The notes under the pieces: generated by a model | Database searches by the model: none | Told to the model about the DNA's origin: nothing | What the model saw: only the letters and a program-made list of their open reading frames with translations | Program-made: the position numbers and the translations under genes | Shown here: piece by piece, positions 57,355-64,000 of the stretch | How the letters are laid out: every line of letters begins with the position of its first letter | Numbering within the stretch: the stretch's first letter is position 1 | Assembly (NCBI GenBank): GCA_963765935.1 | Contig: CAVXXX010000001.1 | Coordinates: 1,488,001 to 1,552,000, forward strand | From: JAMXLG01 sp963765935 | GTDB lineage: Bacteria; Vulcanimicrobiota; Vulcanimicrobiia; Vulcanimicrobiales; Vulcanimicrobiaceae | Direction: 5' to 3' | Length of the DNA: 64,000 nt

Positions 57355-58952
57355 CGGCGCTTCTTACCCTCGTCGCGTTTGTCGCCTGCACGAAGACGGG
57401 GAACACCGGTGCCGGCGGCCGTCATCCGTGGACCACTCCCGGCGTCCTGCGCATGGGCGAACAACAAGAGCCCGATTCGCTCAACCTGATGTTCGGCAAC
57501 AACGAATCGACCGACGAAGTAAGCTCGCTGCTTTATTCCTTTCTCATCCGCTACGACGGGAACGGAAACTTCATTCCCGATCTCGCTCTCACCGTTCCGA
57601 CGACCAAGAACGGCGGCATCAGCCCCGACGGGAAAACCATTACGCTTCATCTTCGTCATAACGCGCGGTGGTCGGACGGCGCGCCGGTCACCGCGAAAGA
57701 CTGGCTCTTCACGTATCACGCGGTGCTCAATCCGCATAACAACATCAAATCGCATTACGGCTGGGATCAGATCGCGAGCGCCGATGCGACTGACGATTAC
57801 ACGCTCGTCGTGCATCTCAAACGCCCGAGCGCCGGCGCGTTCGACGTTCTGACGATGGCCGGCACGGCATATCCGCCGCTCCCGGCGCATCTGCTCGAAA
57901 AGCTGCCCGATATCAATCGCGCCCCGATCAACTCCGCGCCGGTTTCGAGCGGACCCTACGTGCTCAAGCAATGGAATCACGGCTCCTCGCTCGTCTTCGT
58001 TCCCAATCCGTATTATTGGCGCGGGGCACCGCATTTGAAGCAACTCGTGTGGAAGGTGGTTCCCGACACGAATACGCTGATGAGCCAGCTTCAGACGCAC
58101 GAAATCGATCTCTATCGCGACGTCGACTCAAATTCGGTTGCGCGTCTTTCATCGATCGACGGAATTACCGTCCAACACCGGTTGATCGCGAATTGGCGGC
58201 ACCTCGGCATCAACGTGAGCCGCCCCCTGCTCTCGGACGTTCGCGTGCGTCAAGCGATCGCCGAAGGCGTGGACTGGAAGCAAATCAACAACACGGTTTA
58301 CCATGGCATCAATCAGCTCGCCGTCTCCGACGTCTTTCCGCAATCATGGGCAGCGCCGTCGTTGCCGCCGTATCGTTACGACCCCAAAGCGGCTCGCGCG
58401 TTGCTCGCGCAAGCCGGATGGATGCCGGGGCCCGACGGCATTCTTCGCCGCAACGGTGTTGCGATGCATTTGACGATTTCCGCGACGACCAGCGCAAAGA
58501 GCAACGAGCAATCCGAAGTCGTGATGCAATCGATGTTACGCGCGCTCGGCATCGACGTTGCAATTCGCAATTATCCCTCGACGTTGATGTTCGCGGAGAA
58601 CGGCCCGCTGTATACCGGGAAATACGACCTCGAATGGTCGATTGAAACGAACGGCCCCGACCCCGACAACGCCGGCTCCTGGAATTCGGCGTTCATCCCG
58701 CCGCATGGCGCGAACACGTCGCGGCTTCGCGACGCCGTCGTCGACCAGACGAGCGCTGCAGCGGCGGCAACCTTCGACCAAGCGCAGCGCAAGCGTCTGT
58801 ATCAACGCGAGGAGGAGCGACTGCGGCAGGTCGTCCCAGCTGTTTTCTTCTATTGGGAACAGTCATATTACGGAGTGAATAGCGACATCAAGGGATTCAA
58901 ACCGGCCGCATTTTTGGTCGACACGTGGAACGCATGGGAGTGGCAGATTTAG
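57342..58952 (+). CDS. peptide ABC transporter substrate-binding lipoprotein (family 5)
   Basis: A 536-aa DppA/OppA-like binding protein. From GTG 57342: MRRVAALLTLVAFVACTKTG, lipobox VAC. Family marks: LRMGEQQEPDSLNLMFGNN, LLYSFLIRYDGNGNFIPDLA, TITLHLRHNARWSDGAPVTA, SGPYVLKQWNHGSSLVFVPN and PDPDNAGSWNSAF. It would capture peptides or murein fragments. No permease or ATPase genes follow in the window. Overlaps the DUF1611 gene end and the C39-like gene start. Confidence 0.93.
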   Translation: MRRVAALLTLVAFVACTKTGNTGAGGRHPWTTPGVLRMGEQQEPDSLNLMFGNNESTDEVSSLLYSFLIRYDGNGNFIPDLALTVPTTKNGGISPDGKTITLHLRHNARWSDGAPVTAKDWLFTYHAVLNPHNNIKSHYGWDQIASADATDDYTLVVHLKRPSAGAFDVLTMAGTAYPPLPAHLLEKLPDINRAPINSAPVSSGPYVLKQWNHGSSLVFVPNPYYWRGAPHLKQLVWKVVPDTNTLMSQLQTHEIDLYRDVDSNSVARLSSIDGITVQHRLIANWRHLGINVSRPLLSDVRVRQAIAEGVDWKQINNTVYHGINQLAVSDVFPQSWAAPSLPPYRYDPKAARALLAQAGWMPGPDGILRRNGVAMHLTISATTSAKSNEQSEVVMQSMLRALGIDVAIRNYPSTLMFAENGPLYTGKYDLEWSIETNGPDPDNAGSWNSAFIPPHGANTSRLRDAVVDQTSAAAAATFDQAQRKRLYQREEERLRQVVPAVFFYWEQSYYGVNSDIKGFKPAAFLVDTWNAWEWQI

Positions 58953-59836
58953 GAGCGTCGTTCGCGCAGGCGCTCGACGCCGGCGAAGGGACGTCGTTAC
59001 GGTTCGAACCGACACGCTGCGGCGTCATCAGCTGGAATACGTATTCGCCGCACGGCCGGCTATCGTTTCGCCTGCTCCGCGCCGGTATGCCGGCGACATC
59101 GTGGTATGACTATGCCGAATGGCATACCAAGGGACGCAAGTCGTTCAGCGCGCAGAGCGACCGCGAAGGCATTCGCGTCGATGTGGACGTGATCAACGCG
59201 GAGCAGCCGTTCGACGGCATTGAGCTCTACGCGCAAGGCGTCGACTTCAACCTCCTCGCGTTCGCAACTCCGGTGCACACCCTGCCCTCGCTTCCGTATG
59301 CGCGCGGCGCGCTGATTCTCGATGTTCCCGCGTACACGCAGTACATCGTTGAAGGCGAGCGCGGCTGGTGCAGCCCCACGAGCCTCGCAATGGTGAATTC
59401 CTATCACGGCATCGATATCGGCGTTGAAGAAACGGCTCGCAGCGTCGCCGACCGCGCGTACAACGGCACGGGTAATTGGGCGTTCAATGTTGCATACAGC
59501 GGAAGTTTGGGCTTACGCGCGGTCGTAGCGTACTTGCAGAATCTCGATCAAGCGCAGCGACTGGTCGAACGTAATCTTCCGGTGGTTATTTCGTACTCGT
59601 GGAGCAACAGCGAACTTCCCGGCGCTCCGCTCGACCACTCCAACGGACACTTAGCGGTGTTGTGCGGTTTTACCACGAGCGGCGATTGCGCGATGAACGA
59701 TCCTGCCGCACCGCTCGTGCGCGTCGTGTATCCGCGTGCCGCGATCGAGCGGATCTGGCAACGCAATAACGGCATCGCGTACGTGCTCGCTCCGGTCGGC
59801 ATTGACTATGTCGACATTCTTACGTCTCCCGCATGA
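58934..59836 (+). CDS. C39-like peptidase family protein
   Basis: A 300-aa protein. An N-terminal beta domain (residues 1-130) is followed by a papain-like domain: Cys in RGWCSPTSLAMVNSYHGID, His in LDHSNGHLAVLCGF and Asp/Asn in DCAMNDPAAP. No signal peptide is visible from ATG 58934 (MGVADLGASFAQALDAGEGT). It starts within the end of the binding-protein gene. Likely a cytoplasmic Cys peptidase acting on imported peptides, comparable in context to the ykfC step of murein-peptide salvage. Confidence 0.8.
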   Translation: MGVADLGASFAQALDAGEGTSLRFEPTRCGVISWNTYSPHGRLSFRLLRAGMPATSWYDYAEWHTKGRKSFSAQSDREGIRVDVDVINAEQPFDGIELYAQGVDFNLLAFATPVHTLPSLPYARGALILDVPAYTQYIVEGERGWCSPTSLAMVNSYHGIDIGVEETARSVADRAYNGTGNWAFNVAYSGSLGLRAVVAYLQNLDQAQRLVERNLPVVISYSWSNSELPGAPLDHSNGHLAVLCGFTTSGDCAMNDPAAPLVRVVYPRAAIERIWQRNNGIAYVLAPVGIDYVDILTSPA

Positions 59837-60357
59837 CGCGCGCTGCGCAGCCGCACGAGCGCGTTCGCACGATCGACGACGTCAAAGGCGCGCCCCTGCA
59901 CATTGCACTCGTCGAACCGGAGATTCCGCCGAATACCGGAAACGTCGCGCGCCTCTGTGCCGCGACCGGCTGCGCGTTGCATCTCATCGAGCCGCTCGGA
60001 TTTCGTATCGACGACCGTGAACTCAAGCGCGCCGGTTTGGATTACTGGCACAATCTGGGCGTCGTGATGCACCCCTCGCTCGATGCCTTTCTCGATGCGA
60101 CCGCGTCGATGTCGCGTTGGTTCTTCTCGACGCATGCCACCCGCTGCTACACCGATGCAAGGTATGCCGTGGGCGACGTACTCGTCTTCGGCCGCGAAAC
60201 GAAAGGGTTGCCGAAGGACGTACTCGCGCGTTATCCCGAGCGATCGGTTCGCATTCCGATGCGCCAAGGCACCGTTCGGAGCGTCAATCTTTCGACTGCG
60301 GTGGGTATCGCAACGTATGGCGCGCTTGCGGCACTCGACTTTCCCGGGCTCCAATGA
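59833..60357 (+). CDS. trmL: tRNA (cytidine/uridine-34-2'-O)-methyltransferase TrmL
   Basis: A 174-aa SPOUT-class methyltransferase acting on the wobble base of Leu tRNAs. LHIALVEPEIPPNTGNVARLC opens the fold; DVLVFGRETKGLPKDVL and VRIPMRQGTVRSVNLSTAVGIATYGAL form the SAM knot. It has a short N-terminal extension. Overlaps both neighbours (ATGA each). Confidence 0.95.
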   Translation: MTRAAQPHERVRTIDDVKGAPLHIALVEPEIPPNTGNVARLCAATGCALHLIEPLGFRIDDRELKRAGLDYWHNLGVVMHPSLDAFLDATASMSRWFFSTHATRCYTDARYAVGDVLVFGRETKGLPKDVLARYPERSVRIPMRQGTVRSVNLSTAVGIATYGALAALDFPGLQ

Positions 60358-61115
60358 AAGCGCGCGTTACACACCGCTTCATCAACGATGTCTTTCGCGG
60401 GCCCGTGTATGGCCGCCACGACATCTTCACGGCGCGTTCGTTCAACGATTTCGTGCGACGCAACGATGTGGATCTCTCACGCGCGATCTTTTCGTTCGAC
60501 GGGAATCAGCCCATAGGCACGATCGTCTTCGCGCAGCGCGGCGACCGCGCGTGGCTCTCACTCATGGGAATCCTTCCCGAGTACCGGCGGCGCGGTCTGG
60601 GACGAACGCTTTTCGCGGCGGCCGTTGATGCCGTTCGTACGTCAGGCGCAAGCCGCATCGAGTTCGAGGTCGTTCAACGTAACATCGCGGTTCAAGAAAT
60701 GTATAAAGGCTTCGGATTTCACGCCGAAAGCGAACTCTACGTGTGGGCGCGCGGGCCGCGTCAAGGAGCGGCCAACGGACTGGTTTCGCGTCAACACGCC
60801 ATCACCGCGGTGAAACGAATCGCGCATCAACCGCCTTGTTGGCAACGCGAATCACTTGCCGTGTCCCGCACACCGTCGGTCCTCATTGAGACCGATGGCG
60901 GATATGCCTTCGTCCGTCTGCGTGACGAGCGTGCATATGTGCTTGATGCAGGCGCGCGCGATGCGATGAGCGCGCGCAATTTGGTAGATGCGCTCGATGC
61001 GCGCATCCCGTATGACATCACGCTCTTCAACGAACCTTCGGATTCGGCGCTAACGGCGGCGCTGCGCAACGCCGGCTGGAAAATCGTCGAACGTCAATTC
61101 CGTATGACCGGGTAG
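60354..61115 (+). CDS. GNAT-family acetyltransferase with C-terminal extension
   Basis: A 253-aa protein (ATG 60354, MKARVTHRFINDVFRGPVYG). GNAT core: WLSLMGILPEYRRRGLGRTLFAAAV (R-x-x-G-x-G) and NIAVQEMYKGFGFHAESELY. About 100 extra residues follow that look like a second, degenerate GNAT-like half (YAFVRLRDERAYVLDAGARD ... ALRNAGWKIVERQF). Substrate not known. Ends 10 nt before the convergent dodecin stop codon. Confidence 0.85.
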   Translation: MKARVTHRFINDVFRGPVYGRHDIFTARSFNDFVRRNDVDLSRAIFSFDGNQPIGTIVFAQRGDRAWLSLMGILPEYRRRGLGRTLFAAAVDAVRTSGASRIEFEVVQRNIAVQEMYKGFGFHAESELYVWARGPRQGAANGLVSRQHAITAVKRIAHQPPCWQRESLAVSRTPSVLIETDGGYAFVRLRDERAYVLDAGARDAMSARNLVDALDARIPYDITLFNEPSDSALTAALRNAGWKIVERQFRMTG

Positions 61116-61125
61116 CGCCTTCGCG

Positions 61126-61332
61126 CTACGGTTCGTCCAAAATAAACGTGACCAGCATGTTCACGCGATAGTCTTTGATTTTGCCGTCGGCAATATCGAC
61201 GCTCTGCTCTTTTATCCAGGCAGACCGAATGCCGTGGAGGGTCTTCGATGCGCGCGTTATCCCTTGCTGGATTGCATCCTCGAGACTTTTATCCGACGTG
61301 GAACTGATTTCCGTAATGCGAGCAACCGCCAT
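61126..61332 (-). CDS. dodecin
   Basis: A 68-aa flavin-binding storage protein forming a dodecamer. VARITEISSTSDKSLEDAIQQGITRASKTL and IKEQSVDIADGKIKDYRVNM match the dodecin fold (strand-helix-two strands), including the conserved Trp (SAWIKEQ). It buffers FMN/riboflavin or CoA. Stands between the GNAT gene and the MFS gene. Confidence 0.93.
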   Translation of the reverse strand: MAVARITEISSTSDKSLEDAIQQGITRASKTLHGIRSAWIKEQSVDIADGKIKDYRVNMLVTFILDEP

Positions 61333-61368
61333 TGCACGATCCCCTTTCTCCCTCGATCATACGGCGAA

Positions 61369-62598
61369 TTACCCGTTTTTGGCCGCTTGCGGCTTGCGCA
61401 TTAAGAACGAGCCGGCGAATGCACACAGTGCGAAGGCGGCGATCGATCCGAAGACCGTAACGAGACCGAAATCGTCGCCGACTTTTCCGAATGCGGGTGC
61501 GGCCAGGCCACCGACGGTGTTGGCTAAACCGAGCGTGACACCGGATGCAACGCCGATGTGTTTCGGCAAATACTCTTGCCCGAGCACGACCAGCACGCCG
61601 GCGGAAAGCCCAAGTGAGATACCAAAACCGAACGCGAGCAGCGTCATCAACGCATAGAGATGCAGATACGCACCACCCAACGCGAGCAATGCACCGAAGA
61701 GTGCGGTTAACGCAAGCGACAACGAGATCACGTGGCGGCGGTCGATGCGATCGGCGAGACGGCCGCCTTGCATCGTTCCAATCGCGCCGCCGAGCAACAA
61801 CGCGAAGAGCGAGAACGAACCGAAGACCGCGTGGACACCGCTCACACGAATAATGAAAACCGGCGTGAACGTTACCGCGGCAAGAAACGTCGTCGACCGA
61901 AGCGCAACAACGAGCGCCATCAAAGAGAACCCACGCCAGTCGTCTTTACCGGCTCGCTCACGGTGCGCCCGATGTGCGGTACGGCGTACGGCATGAAAAC
62001 GCGGAAGTTCGCGGAGCAGCAACACCGCAATGACCGCAGCCGGAATCAAAAGAAACGCAACTCCGGGAAGGCCGAATGCGAGAATCAACGGCGCGGCGAG
62101 AACCGGTCCGAGCGCGAATCCTAAATAGCCGCCGACCGTAAACGTGCTCATGCCCGATGCGCGCTTGCGACCGGCGAAATAATTCGAAAAGCGCGAGCTC
62201 TCCGGATGAAAGGCTGCAACGCCAATGCCGGAGATCACGGCACCGGCCAGCATGAGCGGTAGCGTCGGGGCGATGCCAATGAGGGCCGTGCCGCCGGTCG
62301 CCAGAAGGACCGCCGCCGGAATCACCCACGTGGTTGACTTCTTATCCGAGATATAGCCGAAGAGCGGCTGAACGATCGAACCAAAGAGGTTTGCCGCGAG
62401 CGTGAGGGTCGCCGCCAGCGCTAGGCTGAGGCCGCGATGCGTCACGAGCCACGGGATCATGGCGGGCAACACGCCTTGATTGACGTCGTTGATCAAGTGG
62501 GCAGCGGTGAGGAGCAAAAGGCCGGAACGGTCCGCCTTCTCCGCGGGGGCGACCCCTTCGGCTTCGCTCAATGCAGGGTCGGTACCGGTAACCGCCAT
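61369..62598 (-). CDS. MFS transporter, fosmidomycin-resistance (Fsr)-like
   Basis: A 409-aa, 12-helix transporter. TAAHLINDVNQGVLPAMIPW is the first helix signature of the Fsr-like group. FHPESSRFSNYFAGRKRASGMS and LADRIDRRHVISLSLALTAL are typical loops. The N-terminal leader contains PALSEAEG, encoded by a short dispersed repeat (62553-62580), placed before the first helix where it is probably harmless. Divergent from a LysR gene, which may control it. Confidence 0.9.
   Translation of the reverse strand: MAVTGTDPALSEAEGVAPAEKADRSGLLLLTAAHLINDVNQGVLPAMIPWLVTHRGLSLALAATLTLAANLFGSIVQPLFGYISDKKSTTWVIPAAVLLATGGTALIGIAPTLPLMLAGAVISGIGVAAFHPESSRFSNYFAGRKRASGMSTFTVGGYLGFALGPVLAAPLILAFGLPGVAFLLIPAAVIAVLLLRELPRFHAVRRTAHRAHRERAGKDDWRGFSLMALVVALRSTTFLAAVTFTPVFIIRVSGVHAVFGSFSLFALLLGGAIGTMQGGRLADRIDRRHVISLSLALTALFGALLALGGAYLHLYALMTLLAFGFGISLGLSAGVLVVLGQEYLPKHIGVASGVTLGLANTVGGLAAPAFGKVGDDFGLVTVFGSIAAFALCAFAGSFLMRKPQAAKNG
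62553..62580 (-). repeat. dispersed repeat variant inside the MFS gene
   Basis: CCTTCGGCTTCGCTCAATGCAGGG on + , in frame as PALSEAEG on the coding strand, with GACCC/GGGTC ends. It is the relative of the CCTTCGACAGGCTCAGGA type repeat found in atpD and between genes. Confidence 0.7.
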
Positions 62599-62671
62599 GG
62601 CCCGATCATCGCATGGTGTTCTTCATAAGTCCAATATATTGTTCGACTCGATTTGATAAGATATCCCTATA
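62599..62671. promoter_or_regulatory. divergent MFS/LysR control region
   Basis: A 73-nt AT-rich gap between the two start codons with ATAAGTCCAATATATTG and GATTTGATAAGATATCCC. LysR proteins usually bind such gaps next to a divergently transcribed target. TATATT (62635-62640 region, - strand AATATATTGG) could be the MFS -10 box. No precise operator is claimed. Confidence 0.4.
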
Positions 62672-63565
62672 ATGGAACTCCGACAGCTGCGCTACACCCT
62701 TGCCGTCGCTCACAGACTCAGCTTCACGCAAGCTGCGGCGACGCTCTCCGTCGCGCAGCCGGCCCTTTCGCAGCAAATCGCGGGGCTAGAGCGCGAGCTG
62801 GGAGTACGGCTCTTCGACCGCACGAACCGGCGGGTCGCACTGACCGATGCCGGCCGCGCCTTCATCCGCCGGGCCGAGCGGATCCTCGCCGATATCGATC
62901 GGACCGTCGAAGAGATGACCGCGTACGCAGGGGGATTACGCGGCCGGGTGGTCGTCGGAACGTATCAGTCCTTTGCGGAGTACACGCTGCCGAAGCTCCT
63001 CGGACGTTTTCACGCCCGGTACCCTGGAATCGAAATCGCACTCCGCGAGGGCATGGCGGACGATCTTCTTGCCAGTCTCGAAGCCGGCGCCGTCGATGTC
63101 TTCATCGGGCACATCGCGGAGACGCGCTATGCCGGCGATTCGCAATTCCGGGCGGAGCCGTTGTATGACGACGAACTGGTGATTGCCGTCGGCGGCTCCC
63201 ATCGGCTCGCATCGCGCAGCACCGTCCGCATGGACCAATTGCGCGACGAACCGTTCGTCGTTTTCCGTCCCGGCTCGTCGGTTACAGCGCGGCTCATGGC
63301 CGAAGCACGCAAGGCGCAATTCGAACCGCGTGTCGTATTCGAGAGCGTCGATTCGCTGACGATCCGTTCGCTCGTTGCCGAAGGACTGGGCGTTGCGCTG
63401 TATCCGCGAATGCTCGGTAACATGCCCGGTCCGAACGTTTCCCTTCTTTCCGTTCTCCCCGAACGATTGATCCGAAACGTTTCCCTCGTCACTCGCAATG
63501 CGCCGTACGCGCCGTCTGCCGAAACGTTCATCGACTTCATCCGCGATGCAATGGAGCACGCATGA
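62672..63565 (+). CDS. LysR-family transcriptional regulator
   Basis: A 297-aa regulator. N-terminal winged helix: MELRQLRYTLAVAHRLSFTQ, AAATLSVAQPALSQQIAGLE and GVRLFDRTNRRVALTDAGRA. The effector domain follows (RVVVGTYQSFAEYTLPKLLG; VDVFIGHIAETRYAGD; VVFRPGSSVTARLMAEARKA). Closest by pattern to CynR/CysB-like small-ligand regulators. Probably controls the divergent Fsr-like pump. Stop overlaps the next gene's start (ATGA). Confidence 0.93.
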   Translation: MELRQLRYTLAVAHRLSFTQAAATLSVAQPALSQQIAGLERELGVRLFDRTNRRVALTDAGRAFIRRAERILADIDRTVEEMTAYAGGLRGRVVVGTYQSFAEYTLPKLLGRFHARYPGIEIALREGMADDLLASLEAGAVDVFIGHIAETRYAGDSQFRAEPLYDDELVIAVGGSHRLASRSTVRMDQLRDEPFVVFRPGSSVTARLMAEARKAQFEPRVVFESVDSLTIRSLVAEGLGVALYPRMLGNMPGPNVSLLSVLPERLIRNVSLVTRNAPYAPSAETFIDFIRDAMEHA

Positions 63566-64000
63566 GTAAGGCTCGTACGCTCGAACGAATCGAACGCAGC
63601 GTCATAAGCTGCACGCGTTGTCCGGAACTACGCGCATACTGCGCAGAAGTTGCACGCGCGAAAAAACGCGCGCATGCGGACGAGACGTATTGGGGAAAAC
63701 CTGTTCCGGCGTTCGGTGATCCGGACTCGCGCGTGATGATCGTCGGCCTCGCGCCCGGTGCGCACGGCAGCAATCGCACCGGACGGCCGTTTACCGGCGA
63801 CGCCTCCGGTGATTTTCTCTATCCGGCGCTCTATCGCGCAGGTTTCGCGTCGCAACCCGAAGCAACGCGCCGCGACGATGGCTTGGTCTTGCACGACTGC
63901 ATCATCACCGCTGCCGGACGTTGCGCGCCGCCGAAAAACAAACCGACGCCCGAAGAGCTGCGCAATTGCTTCCCGTATTTGCTGGAAGAATTTGATGCGT
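63562..64000 (+). CDS. uracil-DNA glycosylase family 5 (UdgB), cut by window end
   Basis: The first 146 codons are in the window. An Fe-S cluster ligand set begins ISCTRCPELRAYCAEV. The catalytic segment VMIVGLAPGAHGSNRTGRPF and TGDASGDFLY identifies family 5 (UDGb), which removes uracil, hypoxanthine and related bases from DNA. ATG 63562 overlaps the LysR stop. The C-terminal half lies beyond position 64000. Confidence 0.92.
   Translation, partial: MSKARTLERIERSVISCTRCPELRAYCAEVARAKKRAHADETYWGKPVPAFGDPDSRVMIVGLAPGAHGSNRTGRPFTGDASGDFLYPALYRAGFASQPEATRRDDGLVLHDCIITAAGRCAPPKNKPTPEELRNCFPYLLEEFDA

Noticed and set aside
62668..62673. TATAAT as LysR -10 box
   Set aside because: It overlaps the ATG itself, so transcription would begin inside the gene; no suitable -35 is present.
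1..64000. CRISPR array, prophage or rRNA operon
   Set aside because: No regularly spaced repeats, no phage structural or integrase genes and no rRNA sequence were seen.

Overview
The window is 64 kb of a high-GC (roughly 58-60% by eye) bacterial chromosome with very dense gene packing. Many junctions are 4-base ATGA or GTGA overlaps, or TAATG/TGATG contacts. The gene mix fits a deep-branching bacterium. It has an F-type ATP synthase with separate b and b' subunits behind the order upp, comEB, wecA/tagO, wecB, atpZ, atpI. It also has a SigB/RsbV/RsbW partner-switch operon, a split LigD plus Ku, and many small secreted proteins of unknown function. My best guess is Candidatus Eremiobacterota (WPS-2) or a near relative. 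This is inference from gene content only.

Layout. 1-487: a short peptide gene and a run of hairpins ending in a strong terminator. 486-6318: aldo/keto reductase, diacylglycerol-kinase-like protein, GNAT, a secreted protein and a TAT-exported flavin oxidase directly behind tRNA-Leu(CAG). 6497-9954: a coupled operon of cytoplasmic HtrA-like protease, MFS pump, AIM24-like protein and a secreted protein. 10008-11995: DUF2461 protein, LysE exporter, secreted protein. 12110-15949: a non-homologous end-joining operon (PE-ligase, STAS protein, LigD-type polymerase, Ku). 15962-18918: small membrane proteins and a DUF255 thioredoxin-domain protein. 18955-20365: a leaderless ribbon-helix-helix regulator with a palindromic operator driving a VOC protein and a methyltransferase. 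20401-30165: two polytopic glycosyltransferase-like proteins, a secreted protein, alaS, then sigB/rsbW/rsbV with ytxH- and DUF948-type genes and a cysteine desulfurase. 30166-32190: an alpha/beta hydrolase and two poorly explained gaps. 32191-38121: rarA, a TolB-like protein, an LptA-like protein, tsaC, mreB, murA. 38200-49085: the atp operon with cell-wall precursor and pyrimidine genes. 49144-53536: MFS pump, glyA, rpiB, a TIM-barrel isomerase and a probable 6S RNA. 53536-64000: PilZ protein, M91-like metallopeptidase with a coupled partner, a murein-peptide salvage cluster (dipeptide epimerase, DUF1611, peptide-binding lipoprotein, C39-like peptidase), trmL, dodecin, MFS/LysR divergent pair and a family-5 uracil-DNA glycosylase cut by the window end.

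Four genes (aldo/keto reductase, DUF2723-type mannosyltransferase, rpiB, PilZ protein) each need removal of one base to restore a normal product. All four are +1 changes, so assembly or sequencing indels are more likely than four separate pseudogenes. Copies of a dispersed short repeat of the CCTGAGC(C/T)TGTCGAAGG type occur between genes. Copies or relatives also lie in frame inside atpD and an MFS gene. A different, hairpin-forming element sits between atpD and atpC, flanked by an 11-bp direct repeat.
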